The translations under genes were made by a program, and so were the position numbers. From Schumannella sp. 10F1B-5-1 (GTDB taxonomy: Bacteria; Actinomycetota; Actinomycetes; Actinomycetales; Microbacteriaceae): DNA of 64,000 bases. The notes below the pieces were generated by a model, which worked only from the letters and a program-made list of their open reading frames with translations, was not told where the DNA came from and did no database searches. Below, piece after piece: positions 27,895 through 37,391 of the stretch. The first letter of the stretch is position 1. The number at the start of each line of letters is the position of its first letter. Location: positions 1 to 64,000 of the forward strand of contig NZ_VHQH01000033.1 in NCBI RefSeq assembly GCF_006517535.1. Direction: 5' to 3'.

Positions 27895-30404
27895 GCCGTC
27901 TCCTCGGTGCTGTCGGGATGCGCGGCCGGGTCGCGGAGCGCGGGCAGGCTCACGACCATGGTCAGGCCGCCGCCGGGGGTGTCTTCGGGGGTCAGGGTGC
28001 CGCGCATCCCCTCGACGAAGCCGCGCGACAGGGCCAGCCCGAGGCCGAGCCCGACGGAGTTGTCGGTGTCGCCGAGGCGCTGGAACGGCACGAACACGTC
28101 GCCGCGCTTCTCGGGTGGGATGCCCGGACCGCGGTCGATCACACGCAGCTCCACCTGATCGCCGAAGGAGCTCGTGGTGACCGTCACCGGCACGTCGTCC
28201 GGGCTGTGCCGCAGGGCGTTCGCCACCAGGTTGACCACGACGCGCTGCAGCAGCACGGGGTCGGCGGCGACCGGCGGCACGTCGGCGGCGAGGTCGAGCG
28301 CCACGTGATCGGGGCCGGTGCCGAGCTCGTCGAGGGCGGGCAGGATGACGTCGATCGCGTCGACCGGCTGCGTCGCGACCGCCAGGGCGCCGGCCTGCAG
28401 CCGGCTCACGTCGAGCAGGTCGGTGATGAGCCCGGCGAGGGTGCCGAGGCTCTCGTCGGCGGTCTCGAGCAGCTCGGCGCGATCGGCCGGGCTGAGTGCC
28501 GCACCGGCCGTGCGGAGTCCGCCGACGGCGGCGGTCGCGGCCGCGAGCGGGCGGCGCAGGTCGTGACTGAGCGCCGAGAGCAGGGCGCTGCGCACCTTGT
28601 CGGTCGCGGCGAGCGGCTCGACCTCGCTCGCGGTCTCGGCCAGGTCGCTGTGCTCGAGCGCGGCGTCGAGCTGCGCCGTGATGACGGCCAGCAGGCGCTG
28701 CTCCGAGGCGGCGAGGTCGGCGCCGTTCAGCTCGAGCGTCGCGCGCTCGCCGACCGCGACGCGGGTGAGCGGCGCATCCGGATCGCGCTCGCCCGACTCG
28801 GCGAGCACGGTCTCGCCGTCGAGCAGGCGCACGCGCGCCAGCCCGAAGGCCTCGCGCGTGCGTTCGACGAGCGCATCCACGGCCCCGGCGCCGCGCAGCA
28901 CGCTGCCGGCGACGGTGGCCAGCAGCTCGGCCTCGCTGGCCCCCCGGCGCGCGGCGCGGGTCTGCCGGGCCGCGCGGTCGACGACGAAGCTGACCAGGAT
29001 CGCGATCACGACGTAGAGCACGATCGCGAGCAGGTGCAGCGGCTCGGCGATCGTCACGGTGTAGAGCGGCTCGACGAAGAGGAAGTCGAGCGTGAGCCCC
29101 GAGAGCACGGCGGCGAACAGAGCGGGCCAGATGCCGCCGACGAGCGCGACCACGACGACCAGCAGCTGGTAGCTGAGCACGTCGCTCGTGATCGAGTCCT
29201 CGGTGCGCAGGGAGACGAGCGCCCAGCTCAGCAGCGGACCGCCGATCAGCGCGATCGCGAAGCCGGCCGCGCGTCGCCGCAGGCTCAGCGCACCGCCGAG
29301 CCGCGGCAGCCGCAGCTTGCCGCCGGCCGAGGCGTGACTGACGATGTGCACGTCGATGTCGCCCGATTCGCGGATGACCGTCGAGCCGATGCCCGGGCCG
29401 GTCAGCGCCGCCGTCAGGCGCGAGCGGCGGCTGACGCCGATCACGAGCTGGGTCGCGTTGGCTCCGCGGGCGAAGTCGACGAGCGAACGCGGGATGTCGT
29501 CGCCGACGACCTGGTGGTAGCTGCCGCCGAGCTTCTCGACGAGCGCCCGCTGCTGCGCCAGGTTCTGCGGATCGCCCTGCAGCAGGCCGTCCTGGCTGGT
29601 GACGTGCACGGCCAGCAGCTCGCCGCCGGAGGAGCGCGCGGCGATGCGGGCGCCGCGGCGCAGCAGCGTCTCGCCTTCGGGACCGCCGGTCAGGGCGACG
29701 ACGACGCGCTCGCGCGCCTCCCAGGTCGAGCGGATGCCGTGCTCGGTGCGGTAGTTCTTCAGCGCCGTGTCGACCTCGTCAGCCAGCCACAGCAGGGCCA
29801 GCTCGCGCAGCGCCGTCAGGTTGCCGAGCCGGAAGTAGTTCGACAGGGCCGCATCCACCCGCTCGGCGGGGTAGATGCGTCCGCCGGCGAGACGGTCGCG
29901 CAGCGCCTGCGGGTCGAGGTCGATGACCTCGATCTGGTCGGCCGAGCGCAGCACCCGGTCGGGGATCGTCTCGCGCTGCGGCACGCCGGTGATCTGCTGC
30001 ACCACGTCGCCGAGCGACTCGATGTGCTGGATGTTGACGGTCGTGATGACGTCGATGCCGGCATCCAGCAGGGTCGCGACGTCCTGCCAGCGCTTCTCGT
30101 TCGTCGAGCCGGGCGCGTTCGTGTGCGCGAGCTCGTCGACGAGGGCGATGCCGGGGCGGCGCTTCAGCACCGCCGGGAGGTCCATCTCGTCGAGGTCGAC
30201 GCCGCGGTGGGCGACCTGACGCCGCGGCAGCGTCTCGAGACCCTCGATGAGCGCCGCGGTGGCGCTGCGCCCGTGGGTCTCGACGATCGCGACCACGACG
30301 TCGGCGCCCTCGTCGCGAAGACGCCGACCCTCTTCGAGCATCGTGAAGGTCTTGCCGACGCCGGGGGCGGCGCCGAGAAGCACCCGAAGCCGCCCCCTGC
30401 CCAT
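27891..30404 (-). CDS. kdpD: KdpD sensor histidine kinase
   Basis: 837 residues. The KdpD N-terminal ATPase-like domain has LLGAAPGVGKT (residues about 10-19), VAHRGVDLDEMD and VDELAHTNAPGS. A Usp-like domain lies near 225-350 and four DUF4118 membrane helices near 375-480. A GAF-like region, the dimerisation helix with the phosphorylated His in ALSHDLRRPLAA (about residue 611), and an HATPase domain (NALRHSP, DRGPGIP, GLGLGLAL) complete it. It senses potassium limitation. Located 3' to kdpC with 2 bp between, so the structural genes and their sensor form one operon. Confidence 0.96.
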   Translation of the reverse strand: MGRGRLRVLLGAAPGVGKTFTMLEEGRRLRDEGADVVVAIVETHGRSATAALIEGLETLPRRQVAHRGVDLDEMDLPAVLKRRPGIALVDELAHTNAPGSTNEKRWQDVATLLDAGIDVITTVNIQHIESLGDVVQQITGVPQRETIPDRVLRSADQIEVIDLDPQALRDRLAGGRIYPAERVDAALSNYFRLGNLTALRELALLWLADEVDTALKNYRTEHGIRSTWEARERVVVALTGGPEGETLLRRGARIAARSSGGELLAVHVTSQDGLLQGDPQNLAQQRALVEKLGGSYHQVVGDDIPRSLVDFARGANATQLVIGVSRRSRLTAALTGPGIGSTVIRESGDIDVHIVSHASAGGKLRLPRLGGALSLRRRAAGFAIALIGGPLLSWALVSLRTEDSITSDVLSYQLLVVVVALVGGIWPALFAAVLSGLTLDFLFVEPLYTVTIAEPLHLLAIVLYVVIAILVSFVVDRAARQTRAARRGASEAELLATVAGSVLRGAGAVDALVERTREAFGLARVRLLDGETVLAESGERDPDAPLTRVAVGERATLELNGADLAASEQRLLAVITAQLDAALEHSDLAETASEVEPLAATDKVRSALLSALSHDLRRPLAAATAAVGGLRTAGAALSPADRAELLETADESLGTLAGLITDLLDVSRLQAGALAVATQPVDAIDVILPALDELGTGPDHVALDLAADVPPVAADPVLLQRVVVNLVANALRHSPDDVPVTVTTSSFGDQVELRVIDRGPGIPPEKRGDVFVPFQRLGDTDNSVGLGLGLALSRGFVEGMRGTLTPEDTPGGGLTMVVSLPALRDPAAHPDSTEETA

Positions 30405-30406
30405 GC

Positions 30407-31021
30407 TCAGCCCTTCAGACGATCGAGCGCCAGGTTCAGCTCGAGCACGTCGACCGTGGACTCGCCCAGGTACCCGAAGTCGGGGCCCTGCGTGTGCTGC
30501 TGGACCAGCTGCTTCACCTTATCCGCGCTGACCCCGCGGGCTTCGGCGACGCGGTCGATCTGGATCGCCGCGTACTCGGGGCTGATGTGCGGGTCGAGAC
30601 CCGAGCTCGACGCGGTGACGGCGTCGGCCGGCACCTCGTCTTCGCTGACGCCGTTGAACTTCGCGATCGCGGCCTTGCGCTCCGTGATCGCGGCGATCAG
30701 GTCCCTGTTCTCGGGCCCCCAGTTGGAGCCCGACGACGCACCGCCGTCATAGCCGTCGCCGGCCGCCGACGGGCGGCTCTGGAAGTACTCGGGCAGCGGG
30801 TCGCCGTCCTCGTCCGTGAACGACTGGCCGATCAGCGACGAGCCGACGACATCGCCGTCGGCGTCGCGCACGAGCGAGCCGTTCGACTGCGACGGCATCA
30901 GCAGCTGGCCGATGCCGGTGATGAGCAGCGTGTAGCCGATGCCCAGCACCACGGTGAACATGAGCAGCGCGCGCACCGCGACCCCGAGGGTGCGGCTGGT
31001 GCTGCGGAGGGAGGTGTTCAT
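30407..31021 (-). CDS. kdpC: KdpC subunit of the K+-transporting ATPase
   Basis: 204 residues. One N-terminal membrane helix (VRALLMFTVVLGIGYTLLIT) precedes NGSLV and GSSLIGQSF. SGLDPHISPEYAAIQIDRVA appears in two parts, then TQGPDFGYLGE, all typical of KdpC. KdpC stabilises the KdpA-KdpB complex in the inner membrane. AGGAGAAG is 3-6 nt before the ATG. The 46-bp gap to kdpB is the longest inside the operon. Confidence 0.95.
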   Translation of the reverse strand: MNTSLRSTSRTLGVAVRALLMFTVVLGIGYTLLITGIGQLLMPSQSNGSLVRDADGDVVGSSLIGQSFTDEDGDPLPEYFQSRPSAAGDGYDGGASSGSNWGPENRDLIAAITERKAAIAKFNGVSEDEVPADAVTASSSGLDPHISPEYAAIQIDRVAEARGVSADKVKQLVQQHTQGPDFGYLGESTVDVLELNLALDRLKG

Positions 31022-31067
31022 TGTCTTCTCCTGGAAGCTTCTTCTCGTCGGATTCCGGAGCCGCGGC

Positions 31068-33233
31068 TCAGAATCCGGGGATCAGGCGCACGACGAGGTC
31101 GATGAGCCAGATGCCGATGAAGGGGACCACGATGCCGCCGAGACCGAAGACCAGCAGGTTGCGGCCGAGGATCTGGGAGGCGCCCACGGGGCGGTACTTC
31201 ACGCCGCGCAGCGACAGCGGCACGAGGGCCACGATCACGAGCGCGTTGAAGATGATGGCCGACAGCACGGCCGAGGCCGGGCTGTGCAGGCCCATGATGT
31301 TCAGCACCGCGAGCTGGGGGAACACGCCGGCGAAGATCGCGGGGATGATCGCGAAGTACTTCGCGATGTCGTTGGCGATCGAGAACGTCGTGAGTGCTCC
31401 GCGGGTGATGAGCAGCTGCTTGCCGATCGCGACGATGTCGATGAGCTTCGTCGGGTCGGAGTCGAGGTCGACCATGTTGCCGGCCTCCTTCGCGGCCGAC
31501 GTGCCCGTGTTCATCGCCACGCCGACATCCGCCTGCGCGAGCGCGGGGGCGTCGTTGGTGCCGTCTCCGGTCATCGCGACGAGGTTGCCGCCCTCCTGCT
31601 CCGTGCGGATGTAGGCGAGCTTCTGCTCGGGGGTGGCCTCGGCGAGGAAGTCGTCGACGCCGGCCTCCTTCGCGATCGCCGCCGCGGTCAGCGGGTTGTC
31701 GCCCGTGATCATGACGGTGCGGATGCCCATGGCGCGCAGCTCGGCGAAGCGCTCGACGAGCCCCTCCTTGACGACGTCCTTGAGGTGCACGACGCCGAGC
31801 ACGCGGCCGGCGCCCGACGCGTCCTTCACGGCGACGACGAGCGGGGTGCCGCCCGACTGCGCGATGCGCTCGGTCTGCTGCTCCATCTCCGCCTCCTCGG
31901 AGGAGGAGATGCGGCGGCCGCCTTCGCTGAGCCACGCGGCGACGGCCGAGCCGGCGCCCTTGCGGATCTGCGTTCCGTCGGGGAGGTCGAGGCCGCTCAT
32001 GCGGGTCTGCGCCGTGAACGGCACGAACTCGCCCGGAGTGGTCTGGTCGAACGACTCGCCGCGCTCCTTCGCCAGGTCGACGATCGAGGTGCCCTCGGGC
32101 GTCGGGTCGGCGAGCGACGACAGCGCCGCGGAGCGCACCAGCTCGGCGCGCTCGACGCCGATCATCTCGATGAACTCCGAGGCGCGGCGGTCGCCGTGGG
32201 TGATCGTGCCGGTCTTGTCGAGCAGCAGGGTCGTGACGTCGCCGGCGGCCTCGACCGCGCGGCCCGACATGGCCAGCACATTGCGCTGCACCAGGCGGTC
32301 CATGCCGGCGATGCCGATCGCGCTGAGCAGCGCGCCGATCGTCGTCGGGATGAGGCAGACCAGCAGGGCCACGAGCACCGTGATGCTCGCGGGCTCCGCC
32401 GCGTAGCTCGCGATCGGGTTCAGCGTCAGCGCGACCGCGACGAAGACGATCGAGAGGGCGGCGAGCAGGATGTTCAGCGCGATCTCATTGGGCGTCTTCT
32501 GGCGGGCGGCGCCCTCGACGAGCGCGATCATGCGGTCGACGAAGGTCTCGCCCGGCTTGGAGGTGATGCGCACCACGATGCGGTCGGAGAGCACGCGAGT
32601 GCCGCCCGTGACGGCCGAGCGGTCGCCGCCCGACTCGCGCACCACGGGGGCCGACTCGCCGGTGACCGCCGACTCGTCGACGCTCGCGATGCCCCAGATG
32701 ATGTCGCCGTCGCCGGGGATGAGCTCACCGGCGGTGACGACCACGACATCCCCGAGCTTCAGGTCGGCCGACGACACCTCCACGGTGGCGGCGCCCTGAG
32801 CCGCGGCGTCGTCGGCCTCGCGGTAGTCGGTCACCCGGTGGGCGGAGGTCGAGGTGCGGGTCTTGCGCAGCGTCTCGGCCTGGGCCTTGCCGCGACCCTC
32901 GGCGATCGACTCGGCGAGGTTCGCGAACAGCACGGTCAGCCAGAGCCACACCGCGATCACGATCGTGAACGAGGCGGGCACGGCCGAGCCGCCCGAGGTG
33001 GCGGGGCCGCCCAGGAAGGGCTCGGCGATCGCCAGCACGGTGGTCAGCGCGGCGCCGACCCAGACGAGGAACATGACGGGGTTGCGCCACTGCGCCTTCG
33101 GCGTCAGCTTGCGGAACGCTCCGGGGAGCGCCGCACGCACCTGCGCCCAGCTGATCCCGCGCCGTGCGGGAGGACGAGCGCCGGTCGGCGTCGTCGGGGG
33201 CTCGGTCATCGGGGGAGAGGTGAGGGTGGACAT
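31068..33233 (-). CDS. kdpB: KdpB catalytic P-type ATPase subunit
   Basis: 721 residues. P-type ATPase motifs: TGES in [10 protein letters not shown], phosphorylated Asp in [14 protein letters not shown] (about residue 340), KGAGSAV in the nucleotide domain, [32 protein letters not shown] and [11 protein letters not shown]. Start ATG 33233 lies 2 bp after the kdpA stop. The reading frame is open further upstream but there is antisense/out-of-frame kdpA. KdpB hydrolyses ATP to drive potassium uptake through KdpA. Confidence 0.96.
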   Translation of the reverse strand: MSTLTSPPMTEPPTTPTGARPPARRGISWAQVRAALPGAFRKLTPKAQWRNPVMFLVWVGAALTTVLAIAEPFLGGPATSGGSAVPASFTIVIAVWLWLTVLFANLAESIAEGRGKAQAETLRKTRTSTSAHRVTDYREADDAAAQGAATVEVSSADLKLGDVVVVTAGELIPGDGDIIWGIASVDESAVTGESAPVVRESGGDRSAVTGGTRVLSDRIVVRITSKPGETFVDRMIALVEGAARQKTPNEIALNILLAALSIVFVAVALTLNPIASYAAEPASITVLVALLVCLIPTTIGALLSAIGIAGMDRLVQRNVLAMSGRAVEAAGDVTTLLLDKTGTITHGDRRASEFIEMIGVERAELVRSAALSSLADPTPEGTSIVDLAKERGESFDQTTPGEFVPFTAQTRMSGLDLPDGTQIRKGAGSAVAAWLSEGGRRISSSEEAEMEQQTERIAQSGGTPLVVAVKDASGAGRVLGVVHLKDVVKEGLVERFAELRAMGIRTVMITGDNPLTAAAIAKEAGVDDFLAEATPEQKLAYIRTEQEGGNLVAMTGDGTNDAPALAQADVGVAMNTGTSAAKEAGNMVDLDSDPTKLIDIVAIGKQLLITRGALTTFSIANDIAKYFAIIPAIFAGVFPQLAVLNIMGLHSPASAVLSAIIFNALVIVALVPLSLRGVKYRPVGASQILGRNLLVFGLGGIVVPFIGIWLIDLVVRLIPGF

Positions 33234-33235
33234 CG

Positions 33236-34909
33236 TCACATCAGTCCTTCTGCGAGGGGTCCGAGCGTGAGCACGGGGAAGAAGACGAGGGCCGTCACCA
33301 GCACGGCGGTGCCGATGATCAGTCCGATGAAGAGCGGGCGGTGCGTGGGCAGCGTGCCGGCGGTGACCGGCACCTTGTCCTGCGCCGCCAGCGAGCCGGC
33401 GAGCGCGATCGTGAGGGCGATCGGCAGGAAACGGCCGAGCAGCATCGCGACGCCGAGCGCGGCGTTGAGCCACGGGGTGTTCGCGGTGAGTCCGGCGAAC
33501 GCCGATCCGTTGTTGTTCGACGCGGAGGCGAAGGCGTAGACCACCTCGGAGAGGCCGTGCAGGCCCGGGTTCCAGATCGAGGTCTTCTCCATGTCGTCGC
33601 GCACGCCCGGGATGGCGAAGCTGAGCGCGACGCCGCCGAGCAGCAGGATCGGCATGACGAGGATGTAGAGGCTGGCGAGCTTGATCTCGCGCGGCCCGAT
33701 CTTCTTGCCGAGGTACTCGGGGGTGCGGCCGACCAGGAGGCCCGCGATGAACACCGCGATGACGGCGATGATGAGCATGCCGTAGAGGCCCGCTCCGACA
33801 CCGCCGGGCGCGATCTCGCCGAGCATCATGTTGATCATCGGCATCATGCCGCCGAGGGCGGTGTAGGAGTCGTGCATCGAGTTGACCGACCCGGTGGAGG
33901 TCAGCGTCGTCGCGGTGGCGTAGAGGATCGACTGCACGAGGCCGAAGCGCTGCTCCTTGCCCTCCATCGGAGATCCCGCCAGTTCGGGCGCCGTGCCGCG
34001 TCCGGCGAACTCGGCGGCGCCGAGCGCGACGAAGGAGATGAGCGCGAGCACGCCCATGGCGGCGAGGATCGCGTAGCCCTGGCGGTTGTCGCCGACGATC
34101 CTGCCGAAGGTGCGCGGCAGGCTGAACGGGATCATCAGCAGCAGCACGACCTGCAGGATGCTGGTCCAGGCGGTCGGGTTCTCGAAGGGGTGCGAGGCGT
34201 TGGCGTTGAAGAAGCCGCCGCCGTTCGTGCCGATCTCCTTGATGGCCTCCTGCGAGGCGACCGGTCCGCCGGGCAGCACCTGCGATCCGCCCGCGATCGT
34301 GTCGACCGTGGTGAAGCCGGCGAAGTTCTGGATCACGCCGCCCGCGAGCAGGATGATCGCCGCGACGATCGACAGCGGCAGCAGGATGCGGAAGGTGGCG
34401 CGGGTCAGGTCGACCCAGAAGTTTCCGATCGTGCCGCTGCGGCGGTAGGCGAAGCCGCGCACCAGGGCGACGGCGACGGCGATGCCGGTCGCGGCCGAGA
34501 CGAAGTTCTGAACGGCCAGGCCGGCGAACTGCGTCGTGTAGCTCATGGTCAGCTCGGGCGAGTAGCCCTGCCAGTTCGTGTTGGTCACGAAGGAGATCGC
34601 CGTGTTGAAGGCGAGTCCCTCGGGCACCGGCGGCAGTCCCAGCGAATAGGGCAGGAACTGCTGCGTGCGCTGGATCAGGTAGAGGAAGACCACGCCGACG
34701 AAGCTGAAGATCAGGACCGAGCGCAGGTAGGCCTGCCAGGTCTGCTCCGAGCGGGGGTCGACACCGATCAGGCGGTAGAGACCGCGCTCGACTGCGACGT
34801 CGCGCGCGGTGGTGAACACCCAGGCCATGTAGTCGCCGAGCGGGCGGTACAGCACGGCGAGGATGACGACGACGGTCGCGAGGCTCGCGACGAGCAGGCC
34901 CCACTCCAT
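33236..34909 (-). CDS. kdpA: KdpA potassium-binding, channel-like subunit
   Basis: 557 residues with about ten membrane segments. Recognised parts include the cation-channel-like repeats with [48 protein letters not shown] and [13 protein letters not shown], which carry the selectivity-filter glycines. Length equals the family standard. ATG 34909 overlaps the kdpF stop (TGATG), coupling their translation. Confidence 0.96.
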   Translation of the reverse strand: MEWGLLVASLATVVVILAVLYRPLGDYMAWVFTTARDVAVERGLYRLIGVDPRSEQTWQAYLRSVLIFSFVGVVFLYLIQRTQQFLPYSLGLPPVPEGLAFNTAISFVTNTNWQGYSPELTMSYTTQFAGLAVQNFVSAATGIAVAVALVRGFAYRRSGTIGNFWVDLTRATFRILLPLSIVAAIILLAGGVIQNFAGFTTVDTIAGGSQVLPGGPVASQEAIKEIGTNGGGFFNANASHPFENPTAWTSILQVVLLLMIPFSLPRTFGRIVGDNRQGYAILAAMGVLALISFVALGAAEFAGRGTAPELAGSPMEGKEQRFGLVQSILYATATTLTSTGSVNSMHDSYTALGGMMPMINMMLGEIAPGGVGAGLYGMLIIAVIAVFIAGLLVGRTPEYLGKKIGPREIKLASLYILVMPILLLGGVALSFAIPGVRDDMEKTSIWNPGLHGLSEVVYAFASASNNNGSAFAGLTANTPWLNAALGVAMLLGRFLPIALTIALAGSLAAQDKVPVTAGTLPTHRPLFIGLIIGTAVLVTALVFFPVLTLGPLAEGLM

Positions 34910-34998
34910 CAGAATCGCTCCGGCTTCACGAGGGCCACGACGAGATAGACCAGGGCGCCCAGGCCGAGGACGGCGGCGACGATCTCGAAGACGATCAC
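34909..34998 (-). CDS. kdpF: KdpF small membrane peptide
   Basis: 29 residues from GTG 34998: one membrane helix ([21 protein letters not shown]) ending VKPERF, the usual KdpF ending. KdpF stabilises the KdpFABC complex in the membrane. Its GTG overlaps the stop of another small membrane peptide upstream (GTGA), and its stop overlaps the kdpA start. Confidence 0.88.
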   Translation of the reverse strand: MIVFEIVAAVLGLGALVYLVVALVKPERF

Positions 34999-35078
34999 AG
35001 CTTCTCGACCGCCTTCCCGATCATCCCGACGAACAGGAAGAGGACGATCACGCCGGCGAGGCAGGCGATGTCGAGCAC
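34995..35078 (-). CDS. Second small membrane peptide at the head of the kdp operon
   Basis: 27 residues from GTG 35078: [26 protein letters not shown] after the initiator (two parts, [15 protein letters not shown] and GKAVEKL). A GGAG ribosome site lies 6 nt upstream. The stop overlaps the kdpF GTG in GTGA, the same coupling as between the other kdp genes. It has the size, single helix and charged C-terminus of KdpF but another sequence. I infer a second accessory peptide of the Kdp pump or a coupling leader; too short for certainty. Confidence 0.6.
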   Translation of the reverse strand: MLDIACLAGVIVLFLFVGMIGKAVEKL

Positions 35079-35123
35079 AGCAGCTCCATTCGCAAGTACA
35101 CGACGGTCCCGGGGAGAGACCGT

Positions 35124-35141
35124 GCGCCCCGCTCGGGGCGC
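35124..35141. other. Hairpin in the kdp leader
   Basis: GCGCCCC (35124-35130) pairs with GGGGCGC (35135-35141) over GCTC. It lies about 50 nt upstream of the first kdp-operon start codon on the - strand, probably inside the mRNA leader. It may act as an attenuator or stabiliser; there is no T-run. Confidence 0.35.
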
Positions 35142-35172
35142 TGATGAGCGATACAACTCCGCCCGTGAACGC

Positions 35173-35234
35173 CCCTGACGCGTCCTCACGGAACCCATAC
35201 GGTTCCCTGACGGATGCGAACGGTTCGCTCACGG
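35173..35234. promoter_or_regulatory. Repeat cluster between kdp and the divergent lyase gene (candidate operator)
   Basis: CCCTGACG occurs at 35173-35180 and 35205-35212; CTCACGG occurs at 35185-35191 and 35228-35234. Two inverted repeats are interleaved: GGAACC/GGTTCC (35190-35195 with 35201-35206) and GCGAAC/GTTCGC (35216-35221 with 35223-35228). This dense symmetry in the only intergenic space upstream of kdp makes it a candidate KdpE binding region, but I know no KdpE consensus for this group. Confidence 0.4.
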
Positions 35235-35263
35235 GGAGTCGGCGCGCGGACATGCGGCTCGGC

Positions 35264-35269
35264 TAGCGT
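35264..35269 (+). promoter_or_regulatory. -10 element (TAGCGT), leaderless
   Basis: TAGCGT ends 7 nt before ATG 35277 and no ribosome site is present, which selects this ATG as the start. Confidence 0.5.
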
Positions 35270-35276
35270 CGGCCGC

Positions 35277-36050
35277 ATGAGCGACATCCAGAGCACGGCG
35301 GCCGAGCTGCGCCGCCTGTACGAGTCCGACACCATCCTCCGCGTCGTCAACGTCTGGGACGCCGTCTCGACGAAGGTCGTCGCCGACGTGCCCGGCACCA
35401 CCGCGATCGCGACCGCCGGCCACTCGATCGCCGCGAGCCTCGGCTACGAGGACGGCGGGATGCCGCTCGACGTCGCGCTGACGGCGATCGAGCCGATCGT
35501 CGCCGCGACCTCGCTGCCGGTCACCGCCGACCTCGACGACGGCTACACCGAGCCGGGCGAGACGACCCGTCGCGCGATCGGCATCGGCGTGGTCGGCGCG
35601 AACGTCGAGGACCGCCTGAAGCCCTTCGACGAGTCGGTCGCCCGCGTGCGGGCGATCATCCAGGCGGCCCAGGCCGAGGGCGTCGACTTCCAGCTCAACG
35701 CCCGCACGGATGCGATCGCCCGGGGCGGCGACCGGGCGAAGGCCGACAGCATCGCGGACGCGATCGCGCGCGGCAGGGCCTTCCTCGCCGAGGGCGCGAC
35801 GGCCGTCTTCGTGCCGGGCGCCGTGACCCGCGACGACGTCGAGCAGCTCGTCGCCGGCCTCGGCCGCGGCAAGCTCAGCGTGATCGGCCTCCCGGGCGCC
35901 CTGCCCGCGGCCGAGTACGAGGCGCTCGGCGTCGCCCGCATCTCCTACGGCCCGCTCGTGCAGCGCGTCGCTCTGCGCGCCGTGCGCGACCTCGCGGCCG
36001 ACCTCTACAGCTCGGGCGTCATCCCGACCGACACGCCCGCGCTCAACTGA
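35277..36050 (+). CDS. Isocitrate lyase/phosphoenolpyruvate mutase family protein
   Basis: 257 residues. VVNVWDAVSTKVVAD, IATAGHSIAASLGYEDG, PVTADLDDGY (metal-binding acidic motif), IGVVGANVEDR and FQLNARTDA are the motifs of the PEP mutase/isocitrate lyase TIM-barrel superfamily. They resemble the short enzymes related to methylisocitrate or oxaloacetate-type lyases. The loop Cys of true isocitrate lyases is not seen. The substrate is unknown. Monocistronic, divergent from kdp. Confidence 0.85.
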   Translation: MSDIQSTAAELRRLYESDTILRVVNVWDAVSTKVVADVPGTTAIATAGHSIAASLGYEDGGMPLDVALTAIEPIVAATSLPVTADLDDGYTEPGETTRRAIGIGVVGANVEDRLKPFDESVARVRAIIQAAQAEGVDFQLNARTDAIARGGDRAKADSIADAIARGRAFLAEGATAVFVPGAVTRDDVEQLVAGLGRGKLSVIGLPGALPAAEYEALGVARISYGPLVQRVALRAVRDLAADLYSSGVIPTDTPALN

Positions 36051-36093
36051 GCCGGCATCCCGCAGCAGTCCCGCGCGCCGGCGCCGCCTCGGC

Positions 36094-36801
36094 TCAGTCG
36101 AGGTGGCGCAGGTAGCGCTGGGGCGCATCCAGGAAGCCCCGCCAGGTGCGCACCAGTTCGAGGTCGTCGTAGTCGGCTCGTCGCATGCCCCACTCGCCGA
36201 CCTCGAGGATGTCGGCATCCGGGAAGGCGGCCAGCACCGGCGAGTGGGTCGACAGCACGACCTGCGATCCCTCGGCGACGAGGTCGCGCAGAAGACCCAG
36301 CAGGGCGAGGCAGCTCGAGAGCGACAGCGCCGACTCGGGTTCGTCGAGCAGCCACAGGCCCTGGATGCGCGACCTCTCGGTCACGAGGTCGAGGAACGAC
36401 TCCCCGTGACTGCGTCGGTGCAGATCCGAGGCGAACCCGACGTCCTCCAGATAGCTGAAGAAGCCGTGCATGGTCTCGGCCCGCAGGAAGAACCCCTTGC
36501 GCGACGCGCCGGCGTCGCGGGTGAGCTGGAGGTGCTCGCCCAGCTCGGACTCGGTGCGCCGCGTCGTGCTCTGAGCGCCGGTCGACCCGCCTTCGGCGTT
36601 GAGTCCGAACGCGATCGCGAGCGCCTCCACGAGCGTCGACTTGCCGACGCCGTTCTCGCCGACGATCACGGTGACCGGGCCCAGGTCGAGGCCCTCGTCG
36701 AGCACCTGGCGCACGACGGGGAGCGTGGCTGGCCAGACATCCGGGGGCAGCGGGGCGAGTGGATGCTCGTCCACGCGCCGGATCGGCAGACCGCGCGTCA
36801 T
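36094..36801 (-). CDS. AAA/ABC-type predicted ATPase
   Basis: 235 residues. Walker A VIVGENGVGKSTL (about residues 45-57), a short linker domain with RRTESELGEHLQL and FFLRAETMHGFF, signature-like RRSHGESFL, Walker B LWLLDEPESALSL, and a switch His in LSTHSPVLAAF. This matches small stand-alone ABC-ATPase/RecF-like proteins of unknown target. Transcribed with the upstream membrane protein (19-bp gap). No transporter subunit is adjacent, so a soluble DNA- or protein-directed role is likelier than transport. Confidence 0.85.
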   Translation of the reverse strand: MTRGLPIRRVDEHPLAPLPPDVWPATLPVVRQVLDEGLDLGPVTVIVGENGVGKSTLVEALAIAFGLNAEGGSTGAQSTTRRTESELGEHLQLTRDAGASRKGFFLRAETMHGFFSYLEDVGFASDLHRRSHGESFLDLVTERSRIQGLWLLDEPESALSLSSCLALLGLLRDLVAEGSQVVLSTHSPVLAAFPDADILEVGEWGMRRADYDDLELVRTWRGFLDAPQRYLRHLD

Positions 36802-36820
36802 CGCGTCTCCGACGCTCCGG

Positions 36821-37279
36821 TCAGCGGGGCACGGCGCCGTAGCCGGCGCGGGGCATCGGCTGGCCGGCCCAGGCCAGGCGGTTCAGGTCGTAGACCTCCT
36901 GCTGGCGGGCGAGCAGGAACATCCACACGAACGGCAGGAAGATGCCGAGCACCAGGAAGCCGACGTCCTTGCCGAAGGCGATCCCGGTGCGGTGCATGCC
37001 GATCGCCTGGAAGACCAGCACGACGTAGGAGCCGAACGGCACCAGGGAGAGCAGCGCGAGCGCGCCGCTGTGTCCGCCGACCTCGAGGAAGGTCCATTGG
37101 TTGAGGATCGGGATCCACGCCTTCCACGGCTCGACGCCCACCTTGCGGAAGAAGCCCATCATCGCGATCGCCGTGACGATCCACAGCGCGACGATGATCA
37201 GCAGCATGAGGCCGTAGACGATGGCGAACCCGGCGATGAACGCCTGCCAGAACTCGTCGCTGTAGGGGGATCCGCTCAC
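36821..37279 (-). CDS. DUF5684-type small membrane protein
   Basis: 152 residues from GTG 37279, with three or four membrane segments (around 12-42, 65-90 and 104-124). Conserved-looking features are FFRKVGVEPWKAWIPILNQW (in two parts) and VFLLARQQEV-type ends, recalling actinobacterial DUF5684 proteins. Function unknown. A TAGTCT box ends 6 nt before the GTG. It is first of a two-gene unit with the ATPase. Confidence 0.75.
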   Translation of the reverse strand: MSGSPYSDEFWQAFIAGFAIVYGLMLLIIVALWIVTAIAMMGFFRKVGVEPWKAWIPILNQWTFLEVGGHSGALALLSLVPFGSYVVLVFQAIGMHRTGIAFGKDVGFLVLGIFLPFVWMFLLARQQEVYDLNRLAWAGQPMPRAGYGAVPR

Positions 37280-37285
37280 GCGCCC

Positions 37286-37291
37286 AGACTA
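37286..37291 (-). promoter_or_regulatory. -10 element (TAGTCT), leaderless
   Basis: On the - strand TAGTCT ends 6 nt before GTG 37279 with no Shine-Dalgarno sequence. Confidence 0.5.
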
Positions 37292-37379
37292 CGAGGTGCG
37301 CTCGCGTTCTCGGCGGACGCGAGCGCTCGGCGAGCCTGAGCGCTCGGCGAGAGCCGCGCATCCCCGTCGCCGACCGTCC

Positions 37380-37385
37380 TAGCGT
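37380..37385 (+). promoter_or_regulatory. -10 element (TAGCGT), leaderless
   Basis: TAGCGT ends 6 nt before ATG 37392 of the DoxX gene; no ribosome site is present. Confidence 0.5.
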
Positions 37386-37391
37386 CGGGAC

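Noticed and set aside
27918-30752. 944-codon open frame on the + strand across kdpD
   Set aside because: Exact antisense shadow of kdpD and the kdpC end, with no start signal or recognisable motif.
31068-34904. Apparent 1278-residue KdpB with a long N-terminal extension
   Set aside because: The extension is an out-of-frame reading of kdpA. KdpB starts at 33233, 2 bp after the kdpA stop.
35190-35228. LexA (SOS) box upstream of kdp
   Set aside because: The GAAC/GTTC arms are separated by 7 and 1 bases, not by the 4 bases of the actinobacterial SOS box, and the neighbouring genes are not DNA-repair genes.
35079-35276. c-di-AMP (ydaO-type) riboswitch before kdp
   Set aside because: I looked for the conserved ydaO core and found none. 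The leader is too short and holds only a simple hairpin.
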